28,371 nt of DNA. It comes from Actinomycetes bacterium (lineage in GTDB: Bacteria; Actinomycetota; Actinomycetes; Propionibacteriales; Propionibacteriaceae). Positions 24,176-28,371 of this stretch are shown piece after piece. The position numbers and the translations under genes are program-made. Under the pieces are notes generated by a model. That model worked only from the letters and a program-made list of their open reading frames with translations. It ran no database searches and was not told the origin of the DNA. The stretch is from the NCBI GenBank assembly GCA_023393755.1, contig JAEXCA010000225.1, positions 1-28,371 of the forward strand. The letters run 5' to 3'. The stretch's first letter is position 1; each line of letters begins with the position of its first letter.

Positions 24176-24457
24176 ATGCACCTGGTGTACGTCGAGACCG
24201 GCGTGGGCATGGCTCTCTCCGCGGGAGCCGCGGTCTGGGCGTTCGATGAGGAGCACTGGGGTGTCTGCGTCCAGGCGCCCGGGTGCGATCAGGCTCTCGC
24301 CGCGTGGCGGGAGCAGTTCGGTCCGGTCACCGTCGAGGAACTCATCCAGGGTGACGAGCGGGCTTTCGTCCGCGACCTCCAGCCAGCCGGCGATCGCGAG
24401 CTGGCGATCGAACTCGACGCGGTCGACGCCCTGCTGGAGCGCTGGCGGGTCGGCTGA
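24176..24457 (+). CDS. Small hypothetical protein
   Basis: 93 residues starting MHLVYVETGVGMALSAGAAVWAFDEEHW, acidic, without membrane segments or signal peptide. Glu-rich and Leu-rich C-terminal half (VTVEELIQGDERAFVRDL, LAIELDAVDALLERWRVG) suggests a small alpha/beta or helical fold. No motif is recognised. GATAGT lies 6 bases before the ATG, so a leaderless start is possible; no ribosome site is seen. It is divergent from the membrane-protein gene at 24061, separated by 114 bases. That it is a gene rests on codon bias (strong third-position G/C) and on the plausible start. Confidence 0.55.
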   Translation: MHLVYVETGVGMALSAGAAVWAFDEEHWGVCVQAPGCDQALAAWREQFGPVTVEELIQGDERAFVRDLQPAGDRELAIELDAVDALLERWRVG

Positions 24458-24473
24458 GCGGCCGCCCTCGGGA

Positions 24474-24533
24474 ATCTACTGTCGTGCTAACCCGGCTTCC
24501 GGGCACGGATGCCGGGTAGGCGCGACACCAGCT
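24474..24533. repeat. 60-base palindromic element, left copy
   Basis: Outer arms ATCTACTGTCG and CGACACCAGCT are partly complementary, and the inner arms ACCCGGC and GCCGGGT (7 bp) are perfect. The 41-base core from 24491 matches the core of the right copy at 25606-25646 in 36 of 41 positions in the same orientation. It lies upstream of the nuclease gene. Confidence 0.8.
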
Positions 24534-24603
24534 GTTGTCCGGTTGTTGTCGGTGGGCCGGCGGGAGCGGACGGGAAGCCGCGTCGTTGGGTCGAATGGGA
24601 GCC

Positions 24604-25586
24604 ATGCCACGACGACCGCCCGCCATCCCCACTCCCCTGGCCGGCATTGCCGTCCGTCAGGAGGGCCTGGTCTCGACCCGGCAGTGCCTGGAAGCCGGCC
24701 TGTCCAGCCAACAGGTCAGCGAGGCGGTGAGCCGCGGCGACTGGCGGCGGGTCGCGCGCGGTGTCTTCGATCTGTCCGGGCTCGTCCCGCTCGCGGAACG
24801 CCACCAGATCGACCGGCAACGTCGCCGGTCGGCCGTTCTGGGGGCACTGGCTCGCCCCGGAGCGGTCGTGACCGGGGTGGCGGCCCTCGTCCTGCACGGC
24901 GTGCAGGGGGCGCCGGCCGTGATCCGCCGGAGGTGACCTTCCCGAACGGAAGTTCCCGACGCACGCAGGACGCCGTCACCCTGCGCCGGATCAGGCTGAA
25001 CCGATGGCTGACGCTGGGTGACATCGCGCTCGTGACGGTGCCGGACGCGCTCGCGCAGGCCGTCCCCCACCTGGAGCGCCGGCACGGGGTGGCGATGATG
25101 GACTCGGCGCGCAATCAGCGTGGGCTGTCCGCCGCGGACCTGCGGGCCGCGCATGACCGGGCACGCTTCTGCGCCGGGGTGCGACGCACCCATCCCTGGT
25201 GGGAGGAGTCCGATCCGCGGGCAGAGTCACCCGCGGAGACCTGGGCGCGGCTGGGCTGCACGGACGCCGGGATTCCCCCGGACCAGCTCCAGCTCCGCGT
25301 CCTCGGCCGGGACGGTCGCCTGCTGGCCAGGGTCGACCTGGCCTGGCTGCTTCCCGACGGACGATGGCTGCTGGTCGAGATCGACGGCCGCGACGAGCAC
25401 GAGACGCCAACCGCCCTGTTCCGGGATCGAGCACGTCAGAACGCCATCCTCACCGACCGGACGCTGATCCGCCGGTTCACCGGCAGGGAGGCATGGAACG
25501 GCGCCCTGGCGGCGGAACTGACCGCCCTGCTTCGGACGGCCGGCTGGCGGCCCGGCCTCCCCACCCCTGACTTCCTTCGACTCTGA
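24604..25586 (+). pseudogene. AbiEi-like / DUF559 endonuclease-like gene with a frameshift
   Basis: The first frame (24604-24936) gives an N-terminal winged-helix-like segment, GLVSTRQCLEAGLSSQQVSEAVSRGDWRRV-type, typical of AbiEi_4 antitoxin-like proteins, then GAVVTGVAALVLHG. It ends early at TGA 24934-24936. The other frame picks up at PEVTFPNGSSRR and runs to 25586, with a C-terminal DUF559 (Vsr/PD-(D/E)XK-like) domain: LARVDLAWLLPDGRWLLVEIDGRDEHE and FRDRARQNAILT, with D, then E-x-D as likely metal ligands. Adding one C at 24924-24925 (ATC CGC to ATC CCG) joins both parts into a ~327-residue protein of normal length. Either a true single-base loss or a sequence error. An ATG at 24595 is an alternative start. 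Flanked by two direct copies of a 60-base palindrome. Confidence 0.8.
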
Positions 25587-25588
25587 CC

Positions 25589-25648
25589 ATCTGGTGTCGC
25601 GCTCGCCCGGCTTCCCGGCTGGGATGCCGGGTAGGTACGACACCAGAT
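25589..25648. repeat. 60-base palindromic element, right copy
   Basis: Outer arms ATCTGGTGTCG and CGACACCAGAT are a perfect 11-base inverted repeat. Inner arms CCCGGC and GCCGGG pair as well. It starts 3 bases after the nuclease-gene stop and ends 17 bases before the convergent anti-sigma-like gene, so it could also act as a bidirectional terminator. Confidence 0.85.
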
Positions 25649-25665
25649 TGCCGGGACGTCGCCGA

Positions 25666-26706
25666 CTACGGCGTCCAGCGGACGGGACCCGCGGCACAGG
25701 TGCTGGTGGTGACCGCCTCGCCGACCAGGCAGGCGGCGTCCACCAGGTCGCGGGCGCCGATCGGCTCGGTGAGCTCGACCACCACCGGGACGACGTCGTT
25801 GCCCTGGCAGGTCCGCGGACGGTCGTCGTCCAGCGCCACCGCGTCGACGCGGATGATCACGTGCGACCCGGTGTACTCCACCACGGGTTCGAGCAACTCT
25901 CCGGTGACCCCGCCGTTGCAGCCCAGCCGGGTGACGCCGATGATGATCGTGGTCGATTCCAGACCGACCGGATGCTGGTCGGGCTCGATGAGTTCCCAGG
26001 TGGCGGTGTCGCCGACCTGCTCGGGTCCGTCCGACGGGATCGCGGGCTTCGAGGGCACGGTGGCTCCGGCTTCGCTCTCGCTGATCACCTTGACCACCTC
26101 GGCCGGGAGCGAATCGCGGACCGCGGCGAAGACGATCCGGTGGAACACCTTGTCCGGGTCGGAAAGCCGGTGGTACCGATCCTCGGCCTGGATCACGTAG
26201 ACCGTGTCCGGCAGGATGCGCAACTGGGGCCGGCCGCCGTCGGCATGCACCACGAACCCCCGGAAGCCGAGGGCGAGCTCGGGCGGCTCGGTCTCCTGCA
26301 GCGCGCCGGCCCGGTCGTCCAGCAGGGCGTAGAGTTCGTCGGCCAGATTCGGTTCGAGCTCCACCACGGGGTTCTGCCGGCCGGAGTAGATGTCCACTTC
26401 CGCGGTCGCCGCGACATAGTCGGCGGAGGGCGCCACGGACGGCGGACCCGCGTCCTGCGAGGGCACGCCGGACGGGACACCGGGAGCGATCGGGACGGCC
26501 GGGAGGCCGCGTCCCCAGGTCACCCACACCGCGATCCCCACCCCGGCGACGAGCGTCAGCGCCGCCGCGGCGGCCAGCACCGTCCGCCAGGGCCGCGGGC
26601 GGCGGCCACCGCCCCGCACCTCGTTCGGCTCGATCGGCGGCACCGGCACCGGCACGGTGTCGGCCCGTCGCAGCGCATCGCGGAAGGCCTGCTCCGGATC
26701 ATTCAT
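25666..26706 (-). CDS. Anti-sigma-like single-span membrane protein
   Basis: 346 residues from ATG 26704-26706. A short cytoplasmic N-terminal part (1-41, with MNDPEQAFRDALRRAD) is followed by one membrane span (~42-63) and a long exterior domain (~70-346). The exterior part has TAEVDIYSGRQNPVVEL and, near the end, four Cys (GCNGG, RTCQGN, AACLVG, STCAAG) that may form two disulphides. The start overlaps the sigma-factor stop by 8 bases, the arrangement of SigE-type sigma genes with a cognate regulator. I see no HXXXCXXC zinc motif, so anti-sigma function is inferred only from position and topology. Confidence 0.75.
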   Translation of the reverse strand: MNDPEQAFRDALRRADTVPVPVPPIEPNEVRGGGRRPRPWRTVLAAAAALTLVAGVGIAVWVTWGRGLPAVPIAPGVPSGVPSQDAGPPSVAPSADYVAATAEVDIYSGRQNPVVELEPNLADELYALLDDRAGALQETEPPELALGFRGFVVHADGGRPQLRILPDTVYVIQAEDRYHRLSDPDKVFHRIVFAAVRDSLPAEVVKVISESEAGATVPSKPAIPSDGPEQVGDTATWELIEPDQHPVGLESTTIIIGVTRLGCNGGVTGELLEPVVEYTGSHVIIRVDAVALDDDRPRTCQGNDVVPVVVELTEPIGARDLVDAACLVGEAVTTSTCAAGPVRWTP

Positions 26707-27199
26707 CGTCGTCACCTTTCTGCAGCCGGGAACGCAGCGCCGCCAACGCCCGATGGACGTGGGAGCGCGCGGTCGCCTCCCGGCACCCGAGGGCTTCGGC
26801 GATCTGGCCGAAGCTGCAGTCGTCGTAGAAGCGCAGCACCACCGCCGCGCGCTGCGCGGGCGGCAACTCCGCGCACAGCCGCCAGGCCGCGTCCGCCTCG
26901 GCCAGCGCCCCGCTGGGATCGGCCGCGACCGGAGCCTCGGCCAGCGCGGTCGGATCCGGCACCGGCTGCACCCGCCGGCGGCGGATCACGGCGAGGCAGG
27001 CGTTGACCACCGTCCGGTGGACGTAGGCGTCCCGGCGGTCGCCACCCGGCAGCCGGTCCCACCGCGGGTAGAGCGCGGCCAGCGCGTCCTGCACGGCGTC
27101 CCGCGCGTCCTCCCAGTGCCTGGTGATCAGCCAGGCCAGCCGGATCAGCCGGTCCGAGCGCGCCCGGACGTAGTCATCGAACGAAGGCTCCACCTCCAC
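26699..27199 (-). CDS. ECF sigma factor, SigE family
   Basis: Alternative RNA polymerase sigma factor. The product (166 residues from the chosen start) begins VEVEPSFDDYVRARSDRLIRLAWLITRHWEDARDAVQDALAALYPRW, which is sigma region 2 of the actinobacterial SigE-type family, and ends with region 4: LPPAQRAAVVLRFYDDCSFGQIAEALGCREATARSHVHRALAALR (helix-turn-helix). I chose GTG 27197-27199 because GGAG lies five bases upstream and the family starts close to this residue; GTG 27227-27229 is an alternative that adds ten residues. It overlaps the anti-sigma-like gene by 8 bases. Regulon and signal are unknown. Confidence 0.88.
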   Translation of the reverse strand: MEVEPSFDDYVRARSDRLIRLAWLITRHWEDARDAVQDALAALYPRWDRLPGGDRRDAYVHRTVVNACLAVIRRRRVQPVPDPTALAEAPVAADPSGALAEADAAWRLCAELPPAQRAAVVLRFYDDCSFGQIAEALGCREATARSHVHRALAALRSRLQKGDDDE

Positions 27200-27340
27200 C
27201 ACGACTCCGCTCCAACTGGTGACGCTCACACTGGGAAGAGTCTCGCAGCCCCCGGTTTCGTTGCAGGCGGCGAAGACACCCACCGGGAAAGTGCGCAAAC
27301 CCGGCCTCTTGCGCGACCCGGCCGATAGGGCATGCTTGGG

Positions 27341-27361
27341 GAATGGCAGGCGTGGCCATTC
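27341..27361. promoter_or_regulatory. Inverted repeat in the sigma / ATPase divergent gap
   Basis: GAATGGC-AGGCGTG-GCCATTC is a perfect 7-7-7 inverted repeat, 47 bases before the ATPase ATG. Symmetry and place suit a regulator-binding site. The rest of the 209-base gap shows no clear promoter that I can support. Confidence 0.4.
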
Positions 27362-27408
27362 ACCGATCGACACCCCCGTAACCGGCTGAGACGCGAAGGC
27401 ATGGCACC

Positions 27409-28371
27409 ATGATCCCTCCCAACCTGGTCTATCCCGTCTTCGAGAGCCAGATCGACCAGGCGATGCGGTTCCTCTCGCAGGGGATCAGCGTGGTCTTCAC
27501 CGGGATCCGTGGCTCCGGCCGGTCGATGATCCTGGGCCGGATCTCCGACCGGCTGCGGGACGAGGGCCGCAACGTGCTCCGGGTGGAGGGCATCAGCGCC
27601 TGGCGCCAGGAGCCGTTCGGCGCCCTGATGAACCTCAGCGGCGAGATCGAGATCTCCCGTCGTTCGCTGCCGGAGGTCACCTCCGCCCTGGAGCGCTACG
27701 TGGCGAACCGGTCGCCCGTGCTGGTCTGCGACGACGCGGACGACCTCGACCCGCAGTCCGCCGGCGCCCTGCTGGCCGTGCAGCGGCGCACCGGGTTCGT
27801 CGCGCTGGTCTCCCGCCGGGCGGCCTCCGACACCGCGGCGGCCGGGATCACCCGGGCGGTGCGGATCCCGGTGCCGTCCCTGGGGCTGAGCCAGTTGGCC
27901 GACCTGGCCGCCGACCTGCTCGGCGGTCCGGTGGAGACCAGGACGCTCTCCCGGATCGCCGCCGCCTCCGGCGGCCTGTACGGCATCACCCACGCGATCC
28001 TCACCGTCACCCGGCTCTCCGACCAGCTCACCCTGAACCCCGGCGGTCAGTGGAACCTTCCGGGCGAACTCTGGTCGGACCTCTTCGCCGGCACCCTGGC
28101 GCCGTTGCTGATCGACCTCGAGCCCCAGCACCTGGAGGGCGCGCAGCGGCTGGCCGCGTCCGGGCCGCTGCCGGCCGCCGAAGCCGAGGCGCAGATCGGC
28201 GGGGAGCGGCTCTCCCGGCTCTTCGCCCTTGGCCTGGCCAGGTACGTCTCCTACGGCGCCGACAACCTGGTCAGCATCTTCCCGCCGATCCTGGCCGACT
28301 ACCTCAGCGCCCAGAACCCGTGGCGGAGCGTCGCCACCACCGCCGGGAGCACCACGGCACCACCCACGGCT
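27409..28371 (+). CDS. P-loop ATPase (AAA/STAND-like), 3' end outside window
   Basis: Open for 321 codons to the window edge. The N-terminus MIPPNLVYPVFESQIDQAMRFL is followed by the P-loop GIRGSGRS (32-39), with Arg-Ser in place of the usual Lys-Ser/Thr at the P-loop end, and Walker B SPVLVCDDADDLD (~102-114). Then comes SRRAASDTAAAG and a helical part (LSQLADLAADLLGG, LSRIAAASGGLYGITHAIL) like the lid of AAA or NB-ARC/STAND ATPases. Large LuxR-type regulators in actinobacteria begin in this way, so an HTH domain may follow beyond the edge. ATG 27409-27411 has AAGG about 10 bases upstream. Lack of the P-loop Lys would weaken ATP hydrolysis if real. Confidence 0.75.
   Translation, partial: MIPPNLVYPVFESQIDQAMRFLSQGISVVFTGIRGSGRSMILGRISDRLRDEGRNVLRVEGISAWRQEPFGALMNLSGEIEISRRSLPEVTSALERYVANRSPVLVCDDADDLDPQSAGALLAVQRRTGFVALVSRRAASDTAAAGITRAVRIPVPSLGLSQLADLAADLLGGPVETRTLSRIAAASGGLYGITHAILTVTRLSDQLTLNPGGQWNLPGELWSDLFAGTLAPLLIDLEPQHLEGAQRLAASGPLPAAEAEAQIGGERLSRLFALGLARYVSYGADNLVSIFPPILADYLSAQNPWRSVATTAGSTTAPPTA

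Noticed and set aside
24604..25586. Complete type IV toxin-antitoxin system
   Set aside because: Only the AbiEi-like half is visible, no AbiEii-type nucleotidyltransferase gene is adjacent, and the small hypothetical at 24176 lacks such motifs.
24474..25648. CRISPR array made of the 60-base repeats
   Set aside because: Only two copies, over 1 kb apart and with a gene between them; no spacer-like units.

Overview
The window is very GC-rich, uses GTG starts often, and carries CIRCE/HrcA-type control of groESL together with a coaA / glmS–acpS–nnrE–(tsaE, tsaB, rimI, tsaD)–groES–groEL gene order. This points to a high-GC actinobacterium, most likely of the Propionibacteriaceae or a close relative; that placement is inference from content and order. 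No rRNA, tRNA, CRISPR array, phage gene or recognisable transposase was seen. No stretch without a gene exceeds about 240 bases.

Layout, left to right. (1) 1-1877: groEL (3' end cut by the window edge) and groES on the minus strand, with two CIRCE-type operators around the promoter (1963-2034). (2) 2075-4627: a lipoprotein gene followed 9 bases later by a leucine-rich-repeat-variant membrane protein with a Pro/Gln/Met-rich linker; both are of unknown role. (3) 4763-9744: a mixed block with a GH13 amylase-like enzyme, a THUMP-like methyltransferase, a two-helix membrane protein, a DUF4038/apiosidase-like glycosidase behind a LacI-type operator, and a Nudix hydrolase carrying an in-frame 84-base insertion. 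(4) 9848-13095: the tRNA t6A cluster tsaE-tsaB-rimI-tsaD, translationally coupled in its last three genes, with TsaE fused to an N-terminal GNAT domain and TsaB carrying an in-frame palindromic insertion. (5) 13191-14594: a secreted seven-bladed RCC1-type propeller. (6) 14683-18073: treB-treC for trehalose uptake and hydrolysis. (7) 18211-21873: glmS-acpS-nnrE, tightly packed. (8) 21914-23297: coaA divergent from glmS, then a frameshifted acetyltransferase gene. (9) 23294-25586: an uncharacterised membrane protein, a small hypothetical and a frameshifted AbiEi-like/DUF559 nuclease gene flanked by two direct copies of a 60-base palindromic element. (10) 25666-28371: an ECF sigma factor of the SigE type with a downstream anti-sigma-like membrane protein, divergent from a P-loop ATPase cut by the right edge.

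How it fits together. The backbone is housekeeping: cell-wall precursor synthesis (glmS), acyl carrier protein activation (acpS), NAD(P)H-hydrate repair (nnrE), CoA synthesis (coaA), tRNA t6A37 modification and chaperonins. Carbohydrate genes (two GH13 enzymes, treB and a DUF4038 glycosidase) and secreted or membrane proteins of unknown role are interleaved.

The most unusual signal is small palindromic repeats. One loosely related family (conserved boxes around variable hairpins) lies in several intergenic gaps and has also entered two protein genes in frame. A second, unrelated 60-base palindrome brackets the nuclease gene. Several genes also appear to start without a leader, with a -10 hexamer 6-7 bases before the start codon.
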